This document shows positions 12,461-25,010 of a stretch of 64,000 nt of DNA, piece by piece. A program made the position numbers and the translations under genes. This stretch comes from Eumeta japonica (taxonomy: Eukaryota > Arthropoda > Insecta > Lepidoptera > Psychidae), in the NCBI GenBank assembly GCA_005406025.1, contig BGZK01001213.1:62001-126000 (forward strand). Direction: 5' to 3'. The notes beneath the pieces are model-generated. The model saw only the letters and a program-made list of their open reading frames with translations. It was not told the DNA's origin and searched no databases. How positions within the stretch are numbered: the stretch's first letter is position 1; every line of letters begins with the position of its first letter.

Positions 12461-13123
12461 CTGAAGCCTATGTAATACTAAAGCCTGTATAGTACTATTG
12501 CGTAAGGATGTCTAGCTAGAATCAACCTGTGGTATGATTAAGAAAATTAGAAACATTCTGTCTCCGGCACATCATCATGACAATGTGGGTTTTTAAGGTT
12601 AAATTCTGTATCATCGTAAAGGTCTTGACTGGAGTTTGTGCCGTTTTATGGTTTCTTACGTATTCTGACGACAAATAAGTACCCATTACCAAGTTTTCAC
12701 ATTTGTTTTATATAAGTCCACAGGTCATTTGTTTCTTTTTTTAGTCATTCTGTTTTATATACATGAATGTGGTCAAGAAACAAACATCGATTATTATTAT
12801 TACTAAGGGTTGTTATGTGATTGTTCATTGCGTTAAATATATATATATATATCTTTGTAAATTACATAAATGTAATTAAGGAGTCTCTTTAAATATTTCG
12901 AATCTCAGTTGAGACCCAAAAAAATCTTGAATAACGAAAAAACAGTGAATTGTGATCGAAACTGTTACCGAATTTTTTTAACAACATTTCAAGGAGCCGT
13001 GATCACCGCCGACCATGGACACACAACCCAAGAGAAGTTGCGCGTTGGCAGAACATTCAGTGGAGGAGGAGTGGGCATATTAAAAACACGGCCTTGTTAT
13101 GTCTTATTCGTTAAAATGAGAAA
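12461..13123. other. Intergenic, nothing recognised
   Basis: AT-rich apart from a short GC-rich piece at 13000-13085, which may be an unidentified repeat fragment. A frame at 12909-13169 runs into the hairpin that follows and is not credible as a gene. Confidence 0.45.
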
Positions 13124-13195
13124 ACATAAAATAAATCTTACGATATATATCAAATTACATAAAATTTGATATATATCGTAAGATTTATTTTATGT
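13124..13195. repeat. Perfect 33-bp hairpin with a 6-nt loop
   Basis: The arms at 13124-13156 and 13163-13195 are exact reverse complements (begin ACATAAAATAAATC, end GATTTATTTTATGT). The length is that of a microRNA precursor, but the lack of mismatches and the AT-rich stem are more typical of a recent inverted duplication. Confidence 0.9.
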
Positions 13196-15320
13196 AAAGA
13201 TTTTCTTGACGTAAGAATCAAACTATCTCATGTCTTCACGTGGTCATAATACAAGACGACCGAGGAACTCGCAAAAAATAATAGAGCACTGCCCGCGCTG
13301 AGTTATCAGAACAGTCGTCCTAGTAGACTTTGTGAACAGTCGAAACCGAGATAAATATCACGAATGAAAAAGTTTCGGTATCGCAACCCTAGTCCGGTTA
13401 CTGCTCAGCGTGACGATGAGGGCACGTCCGGCAACGGGTACGCTATAAATGCCTCATTCCAGCAGTGGATGGAAAAATCCTTACAAGAATTACAATGAAA
13501 TAGTATTTATTACAAGTATTTCACTTTATATATTACATAGCTTAATGACGTCTAATACTTAAATGTATTTTGATAGTTTATAGATAAGTCTGATAGGTTG
13601 TACCAGTTAAAAAAAATGAAGTGATTTTTCTTATAATGGCATTCGACCATCTCTCTGTTTGTATAACGACTTCCAAGGCCATCAGCATTCATAACGGTAT
13701 TACAAAAAGGTAAACGTGTGGATTTTTTTACTTACTTCTTCTCGGCCAAATTATTAAATGGATGTTAATGAAAATTGTCGAGCATGAAATACAAAACGCA
13801 TAAAACAACAGACGATATTTTTCGTCACGATAACACAATTGTCGAAAAATTTCTTGACTAAAATAACATATTTAAACAAACGATCAATATAAAAATATTA
13901 TATTTTGTAAAACAAAACAGGAAAAAAAAATATTCCTGCTCATGATAAGAGTGTTTTAGAAATCGGGAGTTACACAGTTAGTGCCGATTGCAAAACACGC
14001 TTATAATGAATGTCCTCATGAGCAGAAATTATGCTATAATAATTTATTATACGTTGAATGCACGAACGATTTAGCTCGAAAAGGTGAACTGGAAGGTGTC
14101 TACATTCGACCATGCTCTCAGTTGCCCTTTAAATTTCGTAACGTGTAATGTAGAGCATATCGATGAAAAAAAAAGCTAATTTTTTTTGTAAAAATCACAA
14201 GTCCACGACAAAGAGCAATTTTCAAATATTTATTATATCCAGGATATATTTAAATATTTAAATTCTCAATGTATATCTAGGATAACCTAAGAGAATCATA
14301 AACAAAATCTGAATCATAAAATATGGATCGAATCTTAACTTTTACAACAGCAAATGTGGTTATTAACAAATTTTTCATTCTTAATCTTACATTTAAATCG
14401 AATAAACATTATACGAGTAGACATCTTTAATTTAAAAATTCATATCCATTCACACGGATAGAATAAAAATATTTAATTACAACATCACGCAATCGATTTT
14501 TTTTTTCATTCCTTTGAAGAACGTGACATATGCAAGGGACGTATTAATCACTGTAATGACTTTCCCATTCATTAGGTTACAAAGCGTCCATACATCATTG
14601 GCGATGACACAACAGGGTTCTATTCTTTCTGTCTTAATATACTAATGTCATGCATCGATATGTCGATATTCATTGTCGAGTCTATAGCGCACTTCACTAG
14701 CCGGACGACAGCTTTTAGTGACGCAACCGTACATTCATCGATGATGGATCGGATCACCTCAAAATTAGGTACGAATCTCGAACAACAGGAAGTTTTTACG
14801 ACTCCAAATATGTAATTATTTCTTTTTACATATTGCATATCCATGATCAGGATGCATTATATAATGCGTATTTGTTGGTGCATTTTGCATATGTCACTCT
14901 TTATGAAATGTATTCCGGCAATGATTAATCAAACGTTGTCAGCTCTTTTAAAAGCAATAGATAAAACAAATATTTTTTTTATATCGACATTAACAAGTCT
15001 GGTCCATTTCTTTATTGACAGCTATATTCGGAGTATGTCAATAATGTCGTAACGAGTTGAGATGATGTTAGTAATTGATACCTAAACAACTTTCTTTCTT
15101 AGCACCAAATCCGTTTTTAGTCGAAAACACAAAACGAAAGGAAAAAACAATATTTAACTAGATATAGCCTAGCGTAATATAAACTTTCTTCGTTCACAAG
15201 AGAATGGAGTCCCAATTTGACGTGATGTTTACAAATAAATTTCCATGCGTTATTACACTATATGCTTTGCCATTTCGCTATTAATTTGTTATATCGGATT
15301 TCGTCGTCTTGCTACTGAGC
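13196..15320. other. Intergenic, nothing recognised
   Basis: AT-rich. A minus-strand frame (14620-14844) and an adjacent plus-strand frame (14843-15052) are unrecognised. The latter is hydrophobic, but neither has splice or start context that I can defend. Confidence 0.45.
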
Positions 15321-15329
15321 TATGCCCTT

Positions 15330-15510
15330 CCACAATCCTTTCTTTTCAGACTTAGGGAGTTAGAACTTAAGTCCCCCACACCGGCCCCGACACGTCCGGA
15401 AGGAACGGCTCAACGTGCTCTCTGAGGCACGGAGCGTATGCTTCAATTTAACTTCACTCAAAAAACTCGTCTATCAATTGCTCAGGATCGAACACGGTCA
15501 CCTCCGACTT
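15330..15510 (-). mobile_element. Diverged SINE-like fragment
   Basis: AACGTGCTCTCTGAGGCACG and the following AACTTCACTCAAAAAACTCG resemble the body of the copy at 27745-28035 in the same orientation. The tRNA-like head is poorly preserved. Confidence 0.35.
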
Positions 15511-16894
15511 TAATGCGACAAATTTAAGCATTGAAAAGTGTAAATAGACGTTCCCTTATTCGTGAAGTGGGTTTTTTACGTAAAGAAAGTCCGCGACAGC
15601 GAACTCCGCGGCCAGCGCGTTGCACCTGGGTGACGCCCGATTGCAAGGCGAAAGTTACTTTTTAATGTTACAGCATAGGTGTGGGTGCGAGACAATAGCG
15701 TCTTGCCCTGTGCCCGGTTATGTACGAGAAGTGGCAGAATACACGCACTAGAAATTTGAATACAAGTTATATATATATAGCTGCATTGAATGTAGGTTTT
15801 AAGGGCTTTATAAATTAGGCAATCGGAAGTGCTCATGAATTTTTTTATAGTTATTTACAAACAAACAATTCTAACAATACTTCCTACAAGAAAATTGTAC
15901 ACCAAGCATGTTGTGACCAATGAAGAAAGAAATCGCTACAAACACACCGATACTTAGAAAAATTTACACTTGCACTTGAACAACTTCACTTCTCTTATTA
16001 AGATCCGAATTATTCAAAACCTAAATCCAGTGGATCGTGACATAACTATTGCTCGTTGCATCACACAACAGTCGCCGAATGTCCATAGGCCATGTTCTAC
16101 TATAACCAAATACAAACGGCGGTCGACTCTGACATAGATTCTTAAACTTGAATTATTCATAAGGATTTTTGCAACGAACTAACTTAGCAAATATACAACT
16201 ATTGGCAGCAAAAAAAAATCTTTAAAAGCACGAATCCATTACACACCCCTAGTCTTTCGTAACTTAAGGCTGCTGAGATAAATTATAGTTGTATTATAGT
16301 AAGGAAATTATAGTTATATTAAATTGTAGTAAATTATAGTTCTATGTAGTAAATTATAGTGAAAGTTATGTCACGTACCAGTGAAATATAATGATGAAAA
16401 TGATATGATATACTAATTATTCCTTTAAAATAACGCACTGATCTCATGCTGAATTTTCTAATCTACATAAATACAAGAAGTTTTGTTGGTGCTCAAAAAT
16501 AATAAATGCCAAACAGCAATAATTATATAGTATCTATTTAAAAAAAGTAGTAAGAGAAATATTAAAAATAAAACGATTTATACTCTATTATACGTAGCAC
16601 AAGATTCAAAGTTTTTCTTATACTGTATTTATAAGATCTTATTTATACATTAAAAATTTATCTATTCCGGCCCTTAGCCGTTAATGACCTTCTGACAACC
16701 GAGCATATAACTTTCATAAATCTTTTAATTTATGTGTCTAAGCGGTTTTATTTATTGCCACGTAGCCTCTAAAAGGCAACTTTTTAACTTCCCAAACCAG
16801 ATCCGCCCTCGTTGCGAAACGACAGTTAATTAAAAGCGAAAATTTTAAACCGTGATCCATAGATTACGCGGCGGCACGCGAAATTACGTTATAC
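15511..16894. other. Intergenic with an AT-rich short repeat
   Basis: The motif TAAATTATAGTT recurs several times between 16277 and 16370. A short CpG-rich stretch lies at 15590-15650. No gene supported. Confidence 0.45.
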
Positions 16895-17135
16895 TTAACT
16901 AATAAGTTGCATTGATTTTGTTGTGTCCGTTGCATCAACGGCGACGGACTCTCCGCCACGATTTTCTGTGATCCACTGTTCTATGCGCGTGATCAGCGGT
17001 CTGGGTAAGTCGTTTGTGTTTTCTTCGTGAGAAATGGATCGAGACCACGTCTTTATAATCAAACGTATATATTTTCCCACCAAAATGAGTCATTGGTAGA
17101 TTCTCATGTTCTTCCAATACAGAGCTTAGATTAAC
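16895..17135 (-). pseudogene. Possible decayed exon, product unrecognised
   Basis: On the minus strand a good acceptor (CTTTTCGTTTCCAG, ending at 17136) is followed by a frame open from 17135 to about 16935 (it includes VLEEHENLPMTHFGG and IYTFDYKDVVSIHF) that then becomes arginine-rich. The next frame over (SHEENTNDLPRPLITRIEQW... to a stop at 16895) looks more protein-like from about 17040 on. This pattern suggests one frameshift in an old coding exon. No family is recognised. A chance open frame remains possible. Confidence 0.3.
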
Positions 17136-17204
17136 CTGGAAACGAAAAGGTATTCGTATTCAAGATTGTAATGCCTGCCTTTTATTATATTAAAATAAAT
17201 ATCG

Positions 17205-17460
17205 TGTAACGCGCTCCCGAGAATTACGACTGGGCCTTCGTACGAGTCGCGGGACACGGGCGACCCCTGATCGGCGTGCCGGTCGTGGGCAACGGGCCGC
17301 CGCTAAGTGCCGGGGTCGCGGAGCGGCACGAGAACGCAACGGTAACGGCGAAAATCACGTTAACGACTTAACGACGAGCCCCGGGCGGCGAACTATGGCC
17401 GCGTTGCGTAAAATAACGCTCGGGCGGCCGCAGCGCCATCTGCGGATTCCGAATCGTGAG
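17205..17460 (+). promoter_or_regulatory. CpG island, possible promoter with non-coding first exon
   Basis: This is the most CpG-rich 250 bp in the window (CGGGCGACCCCTGATCGGCG, GCCGGGGTCGCGGAGCGGC, CCCCGGGCGGCG, GGGCGGCCGCAGCGCC). It ends in a consensus donor, ATC|GTGAGT, at 17456. The Gld-like gene needs an upstream leader exon on the plus strand, and this is the best-looking candidate 23 kb away, but nothing links the two directly. It also contains GCGCCATCTG, the motif of the downstream satellite. Confidence 0.3.
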
Positions 17461-20278
17461 TATTTTTCTTGCCGTCTATATATATATAATGAAACGACCA
17501 TGGCGTTAAAGTGATCTAGGGAACTGTCTAAAAAAAATATTTACGAATCCTAATCAATCACATCAGTTCAAATCAATCAAATCAATCAAAAACAATTGTT
17601 ATCATTTCACAGAAGTTGTAATTTAAACAATCGTAGCTTCCTCTACAATAAAATATTTTGTTTTAACATCAATACTGATATTAAAACAAAATATCGATCT
17701 TTGTGTTGGACTGAAACAATTTAAGTGACGAAAAACCGATCCATCCTTGAAAATCTAATTAAAATCCGTTTAGTGTGTTCTGACACGCGGCCATTATCTA
17801 GAATCTATACGTGTTTGACGTTCTACAAGTGGAGCTAACGACCCCATGTTAACTACAAATAAAAGCTTATAATACATTTTTGGTTTTGACTTCATTTTGT
17901 TACTGTTCATTTTTTGTGTTAAACAAACAGTCGAACCCTATTATTATCGCTTGTAAAGAAATAAGAAAGACTGATAATTGTTTTTGTTTTTTTTTATGAA
18001 AAAAATACAATAATTGCTCAGTTCTTAACTACAATTATTTAGAAGTCTTCTAGTCTTAGTGACCTCCATTAATTCCTTCCTTCCACAAACCCCAAATGAA
18101 CTCGTTCGCTCGAGTGCTCTATGATGAGAAATTGGTTTTGAATAATTGTATAGCTCGTGTTGCTGCTGATGTCTAAAAAAAATGGAAAACAATATTTGAA
18201 AATGAAGTAAAAAGGACTGACAACCACGTAAAACTATTTTAACTATACGGTATGACGGTAGTGTAATAGGGCTTCAAGAGTTCCGAAAAGTATTAATAAA
18301 TATACGTATTAGGTATATGCAGTATAAATATATATGTTTATAAAATTGAAATAACGCCCACACATTGATCATAAGATCACAAAAAGCACTATGCTACAAA
18401 TTTAAAATTTAGCAGACAGATTCCTCATAGGGAGTAGGTGTCCACTAAAAAGAATAAAGATGAAAACTAAACTGTCCTTGGTTGACTTTTGTGTGAAACT
18501 TTTTTAAGGACTGAGGCATGAGGTGTGAAAATTCACAGGAACTTCGATATGAATATTTCTTATAAGTGTTGAGACACGTTTTTCACAATTGTAAATAATG
18601 AAATTATATAGTATGTGAAAATTAGTACTCATCAAAGTTCTTTCACACGCACAAAGTTAGATTATTTCCCAGTAACATAGCCTACACTTTATTTTAATAC
18701 TACCATTTATCCTGGCTTCATACAAAACGTAACCGCCAGCGGCATCAGAAAAAGGAAAAGCAGAATCGAAAACCGGAACCGGGGCCGAAATCGGAAGCGG
18801 GAACAGTACGAGGATCAAAATTGAAACCGGAACGAGGAATCGACAGCAAATACAAAAGATGAAGGAACGTACTGAATGTCCACGCGAACGAGCCACGGAC
18901 AGAAAGCTAGTATGGTATATATATGTATATATATATCATATAAGCTATAACTTGTAATTTAGTTCCGACATTTATTCCGATTCATCAAGTGCACTTTATT
19001 TTTTTTTTCTTCAATAAAGCTCTTCATCCTCGACGTTATCTCGGGGATGGTTAGCGATTCCCTTGACATTAAGCTGCGCGCGGTACCTTCACTCTATAGT
19101 CCTTGAAGGCTCTGCTTTTAACACGAACTACTCACCAAATGTTGCTTATTCTGTACAACTTTTAATGTCATTACATGTGCGGTCTTTATTTTTTATAGCT
19201 TCAGATAAAAATTGAAAAATATATGTATGATATATTTAAAATATACTAGTCGATGTTTATTTCTTTCTCGTTAGTTTTTTTTTTTCCCCCCATTATCTAT
19301 GATGATGTCAATTTTTTTGGTTATAGATTTCGTAGATTGTTCTTTAATTGCATTAAATAGTATACAATAAACTGTAAAGGAAAACGAAAAAATTTCAATT
19401 ACAACAACTTATGCAATGTATATAAAGAAATATTTGAAGATAAAATAAACAATGTTATAATGATATAATAAACGCAGTTAACAAACTCTTGTATAAGTCG
19501 ACTGAATGAACGCGTTCCCGCGCCACGGTTCTCATATCACGCAACATATGCAAGGGCTTCTCGATTTTTGTATAATGAATCAGATAAAAGTAATTATACG
19601 CGGAATTTATTCATTTATTCTGTACCCCATCAAAATGCATGAACTGAGATCGTATGACCTACAGGCTCAAGTACAACATTCTATAAATCCAAAGAAAACT
19701 TTCGTCTAATTACAACGTTTTGCAAGTTTTTCTGTGTTTATTTTATTATAATTAGAAACTATTTTTCCGTCTTACAAATAATTTAAGTTCTATCTCTATC
19801 CGAGTCCAGGATTGAGAGTAAAAGAAAACACTAAAGCAAACAGGTGTATATTCAATTATATTGTGACGTGAAAACACACTACAGAACCGTTAAAATACAT
19901 ATCACTCGTCGGACTTTACTTTTTAACCGAGTAGTAGCTAAGAGAGAACCGACTCCCACACTAAAATTCCCATTTATATATTTATGAACGACAGTTGGCA
20001 TAAAGGTCCTTAAATGCAAACAAAGTCATAAATATATCATCTTTCATTTTATATGAAGTTCTAAATATGTCGTCATTGATCGTAAATAAAGAAATATAAG
20101 GCAAATGAGAGAGTGGTTCAACCGATCGAATTTAATAAACTCTATAAAAAAACAAACACGTACACATTTCCGATGTAAGCAACCTTAAGTCCTATTGTGA
20201 GAATTAAAATACTGTGCTATTTTTTTATTAGCACTTTTCTTAACACGATGTGCTAATATTGCTTACAATATAGCTGCG
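17461..20278. other. Intergenic; small hairpin and purine-rich repeat
   Basis: Perfect 14-bp arms (ATATTTTGTTTTAA and complement) lie at 17653-17666 and 17681-17694. At 18740-18850 a loose repeat of CCGGAACC / GAAACCGG units is present. The rest is AT-rich without gene signals. Confidence 0.5.
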
Positions 20279-20480
20279 TCAAACAATCAATTGCAATAAT
20301 TGACTGGTAAAATATCAGTAATCTTAGAGACATAGGCATTAAATATGAAGTGGTAAATGCCAATATTTTTAAGATCGCCTCAGTTAATCGTCAATTGTGA
20401 AGTTAAAACGACGTGTTTTGACGTGCTCAGTTTTTAACTTCAACAATAAACGGTTAATTATTGCAAATGAAAGTTTCAAT
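20279..20480 (-). mobile_element. MITE copy 1 (same family as 22100-22308, inverted)
   Basis: Its reverse complement aligns along its length with 22100-22308: AACTTCACAATTG, then ATTGGCATTTA, then AATGCC.ATGTCTCTAA, then a terminal region. The ends are AATTATTGCAAATG-like inverted repeats. A frame across it (20397-20663) is incidental. Confidence 0.6.
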
Positions 20481-20639
20481 CGAACCGCTGTTCTTCAAAC
20501 TTCCGTTCGTCTTTGTGGTACACCGCATAAAAATATATTCGTAGCAACCCACGAGATTTATTTCGAATCTAAACACATTTGCCGACGCGAAATTTATCCG
20601 AAACCAAATAATCGCCGACATCCTCTCGCAGCCTTTCAC

Positions 20640-20790
20640 GCGATCGCGGTCCGTCCGTACTAAAGACATCAACGCGCGACCTTGGCCTTTTCGTTTTGCA
20701 CGCTATAATCTCGCACGTCGCTGTCGCAATAGCGTTAAGTTCGTTCACGAAACGTAAACGGATCTCGATCTGCGGCTCTTCATTCGAAAC
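20640..20790. other. CpG-rich patch
   Basis: A moderately CpG-rich stretch (CGATCGCGGTCCGTCCGTAC, CTCGCACGTCGCTGTCGC) directly right of MITE copy 1. Possible promoter-type sequence, no transcript evidence. Confidence 0.25.
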
Positions 20791-22099
20791 AGTTCAATAT
20801 TATAGGCTTTGAAGGGAATGAAATTTATCAATGTCAGCACCGAGAATGGAGCTTTAAATTCTTTAAACACTTTTGATGTTCTTTTGACATCGCGGAACTG
20901 GTTCTTTCTAAATTTTGACGATGTAACCTTAATATTTGACTTTTTTTTTTTGCAAATTGGAGTGACGTTATGTCAGTATTTTTTTTTAAATTTTCGTTGC
21001 ATATCTACTGTTTTTTTTTTTTCGATGTACATAATCCAAGTATTGCTTCTGCGACACGGAGAAACCGGCTTATGATTTGACTTAAATTCGTTATACATTG
21101 CGCAATTCGTTACCGTCCGATTTGATAACGACGCACCGACCGCTCAGCAACCGCCGCTGTGTAGTACACATACGTATTCTAAATATGGACTACCTGTAAA
21201 TTATGTCACACTAATTTTATAATCTTTATCTCGCCCTACCCCTTCGCTCCACCACCAATTTACGCCCTGTCCCGTTATCACACAGATCGTCACATTTGTG
21301 TGACTCCCCAACATTGGTGTCATGTCATAAATTTAGCAATTTTTAATTTGGAAATTTTCAAATCAAAAGAACACTTTTAGTATCATATAAACAAAACTAA
21401 ATTTTTCATTAGTGTTCATATTTAGAGTTTTAATATTTAGACAATAAGTACAACATGTGATACCTCATAAAGCTTATGAATAACTGATTTTCTTCCGCTT
21501 TTCAAATAATGCGACACTTTGTTGACCCCATCCCACCTCGTTACGTGCGACATAATTTGTAGATGGCCCGATATCGTTTAGCCCTAGGTTTTTGATATTG
21601 CGTACTTAAATAATCTTTTCTTATCACCAGACGAATTTAACTCATGACCGCCGATGTAACCTTCGTATGCCTACTAGACCAAGTGATTACCAAGTATAAC
21701 AATGGAGTTGTAAGTCGGTTAAGGAATACTGGATTCGAATCGGTTTTTGTCTGATCTTAACAAAGTGATCTATGCGTATATATATGAACACTAAGCTACA
21801 GTCTCATACAAGATTTTTTTCTCGGTTTGTTCGTCGTTTTGTCGGCTCGGTATCTATTATTTCAATCATATTTTTTTCATTAAGTGGCAAACAGTAATAA
21901 GGAAAGCCGTATTACTTAGCTTAGCCTAGCCTTCTAGGCAACGCCCTAGAAGAACAGAAAAATCACTAGATTTTCCTAATTCCTGTCATTAGTTCGATCT
22001 TCATTGACATATGTTAATGACAATCATATTAGATCTCTTATATTATCAGTAACGTATTAGTTATTGCCATACCTCGATCAGCAGTCTATCAGAGGTAAA
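20791..22099. other. Intergenic, nothing recognised
   Basis: AT-rich with T-runs. An 88-codon frame (20809-21075) is phenylalanine-rich because of those runs and is not a credible protein. Confidence 0.5.
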
Positions 22100-22308
22100 C
22101 TTCAAACTAACATTTGAAATAATTAACTGTTAAATGTTAAAGTTAAAAACTGAACATCTCAAAGTACGTTGATTGAACTTCACAATTGGCAATTAACTAA
22201 GGATATTGGTATTTATAACATTATATTCATATCACAAATGCCAATATCTCTAATTTTTCTCTAACTTTAACAGTTAGCAGTTAACTATTACAAACGAGAG
22301 TTTGAATC
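22100..22308 (+). mobile_element. MITE copy 2 with long (about 44 bp) terminal inverted repeats
   Basis: The left end (22102-22145: TCAAACTAACATTTG ... TTAAAGTTA) and right end (22262-22305: TAACTTTAACAGTTAGCAG ... GAGTTTGA) are imperfect inverted repeats around a 115-bp core. The core is shared with copy 1 in opposite orientation. No coding capacity. Confidence 0.65.
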
Positions 22309-24229
22309 ATACTGCCGCATAGCTTAGTTTGTTAACAATTTTTTTTTTATAATCTATTTATGTTTTCGTGGAAATTGTTCGTAATTCTTTCCCACTCTAC
22401 TTTAAAACATAGAGTAGAAAAACTATTCTGTCTATTATGTTAGAAGTTAACATAGAAAGATTATTAATATCGCCTACCTATAACCTGCAATTTGTAATAA
22501 AAGTTCTAAATAACATTTTTTTTAAAGGTCAGAATTTTTTTTACTAAAATTTTACGTACATTTACTAAAAAAAATAATGAGACTTAAAAAAACGTTTCAA
22601 GGTGTTAATTCATTTTCGAATTGGAAACGACAATGATCATCATTCTCGCTTCGAATTCAACACGCGAAATTAAAGCGATAACAGAGCTTGTTAAAACTTT
22701 ATAACAACTTGCCGATTTATCTTTCAGGTTCAGACAACAAAATGCTATTGAACAAAATATATTTTTTAATTGCTTTTGTATTTTGTAACGAATCATAGAT
22801 AAAGAGAGATACGTGTATACGAGAGATTTCTAAATAATATCCAATTGCGAAGTAAGTCGCAAACGACAAATATGCGCTTCAAAAAAGTGAATTATCATTT
22901 TAAAAAAAACTCAAATAAAGATAGTCAATATTCGAAACGCAATATCAATAAATAAATATTAGTAGCGTCATTTCTTTCTCAAGTAAATTGAGAAAGATTA
23001 ATGTGTGAATACATTAGCGCTAACATTTTTTTTTGCAATACTTTGTAATAAAATTAGAAAAACATAGTACGTATCGAAATCGCATCTGTGTCTGTTTACC
23101 GCAGACTGTTTTATGAAACTTGAAATAGAAAATGTTGATGAGGTAAGATACAAGACCATTGTGCCGGTTCAGTCCGTTGACTTTGAAATATTAAAAACTT
23201 ACTGGTTCTATAATGCATCGACAACTCCAAAATGGACTGGTCGGAAAATCTCTACCTTATAAAAAATTTTAAAAAAATCTCTCGATATAAACAATAACTG
23301 CGTACTTGATAGTGAACTTAAAGCTTACTTATAGAATGATTGACTATTTTGAAAGAGAAATACACGACCGGATCACTTTTCTTCTATAGAAAATAATTCA
23401 GGGAATAATGCGTTTTATAAGAGAAAATCGTAGATATCGTTTATGTTTTATTGAATAAATTTTTCATTTTTTCATAAACGCATAGGTTTGCGTTTGCAGC
23501 ACCGATTGAAGATCGATCATTTCAACTGTTATCTAATCACATAAAAAAGAAATATTTATTCAGATAGGAAAAAAGAAGAAAATTGAAAACTTTCTGATTT
23601 CTTTTTTTTCAATCCGAGCATGTGACGCGCGAGATGAAATATGTTCCTCTCGCTACATCACGTACTAAAACAAATTATCCTTATCCCCATGTTTTGAGCG
23701 GGTTTTGCATTTTAGTTCAGTACCTTATAGTAGGCCACGCCTTTCAGTATTCAAAATGTTTGTCTATCTATTGCCTCGAAACATTACCAAACGAATTATG
23801 CAATAACTGAAGAGTGATTTTACGTTTGTACGTTAATGTGGCATTTCCCCTCGCTCTTCATATTTGCATATTTGCTCCATCTAGCTTATAGTAACAGTTT
23901 ATGAAAGAGCATTTGTTATTACTTACTTTACTTAACCAATTAAATAGAACAAGGTAAATAACGAATAAGCGTTTCCACCCGCTTGTAGATTTGCAATAAC
24001 ATCAAATGGCGTCACCGAAACGTTAATAAGTAACTAGTTAAGAGTGGCACCTTCAAACCAGAAGATGCCAAGTTGGAACCCTGACGGCAAGCGATATAAT
24101 CAATGTATTTTTAACTTAAGTACGTTAAGCCGTCGGTCTCGGAAGTTGTCATATATATATATATATGCCACTTTGTTCAACAACTTGTTTCTATTTTGTA
24201 GATAATGACATAATCCCATTGCTGTAGAA
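22309..24229. other. Intergenic, nothing recognised
   Basis: AT-rich, with a TA microsatellite at about 24150-24167. No gene signals. Confidence 0.5.
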
Positions 24230-25010
24230 ATTTCGGGACATCTGATCAAAAACTGTGACGTGTTTTGACAGTACTCTCTTGATGTTAACCTAACACTGCC
24301 TAAAGAATTCTGAAGAGACCGAAATAGGTGAAAATGTGACTGTACAAGGTCAAGGCAGATGCATTAACACTTCCCAATCAAACTCTCTTAATATTTGCGG
24401 AGTTTCTAAAAATGTGTGTGGTCTGGCGTTATCATGGTGAAAAAATCAATACATCTCTGTTGATCAATTCTGGCCGTTTTTCCTCTATTTCTTGCTTGAG
24501 CTTCATCAGCTCTTGGCAGAAGAGATCTGAATTGATAGTTTTGCTCGGCGGTAAAATCTCATAATAAATAATGCTCTCCTAATCCACCGTACACGTAGCA
24601 TCAATTTATTTCGAGTAAATTCGGGTTTTGCTATAGTCTATGGAGTTGCTTGCCTTTTGACTATTATCTTTTTCACACATTCTTGTCGTAAATAATCCAT
24701 TTTTCATCACCGGTGATCAATCTCTTCAAAAACGGTCCGGTTTCATTACTTTTCAATAGAGAATCGCTAATGAGTACATGATTCATTACATTTCTTTCAG
24801 TGAGCTTGTGTGGGACCTAAGCTTTTTTGTATATCCAGTTCATTTTAAATGGATCAAATACGTTGTCTTCAGCTTCGTCCAAAGCAGGTCAACGAGAACG
24901 AGGTTCATCTTTGACATCAAAATTACCGGACTGAAAGCGCTTAAACCAGCTTTATACTACTCTTACCGGCACTGCATTAGGTCTATAAACGTCACAATTT
25001 TTTTTCCTTG
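24230..25010 (-). pseudogene. Decayed mariner transposase
   Basis: Read on the minus strand, fragments follow the order of a mariner transposase: SWFKRFQSGNFDVKDEPRS (DNA-binding part, about 24960-24890), LTERN.MN.VLISDSLLKSNETGPFLKRL, LITGDEKWIYY (first catalytic Asp, about 24690-24725), YYEILPPSKTINSDLFCQEL, LKQEIEEKRPELINR, HHDNARPHT (second Asp, about 24416-24439) and DWEVLMH. The APSD region with the third Asp is scrambled. Several frameshifts and a deletion between the N-terminal and catalytic parts make it inactive. The ends of the element are not resolved. The long plus-strand frame opposite it (24778-25254) is an artefact. Confidence 0.8.

Noticed and set aside
14843..15052. Possible receptor-like membrane fragment
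   Set aside because: It is short and hydrophobic only. No conserved receptor motif or exon boundary is visible.
20809..21075. 88-codon Phe-rich frame resembling a membrane protein
   Set aside because: Hydrophobicity comes from poly-T runs. There is no family resemblance.
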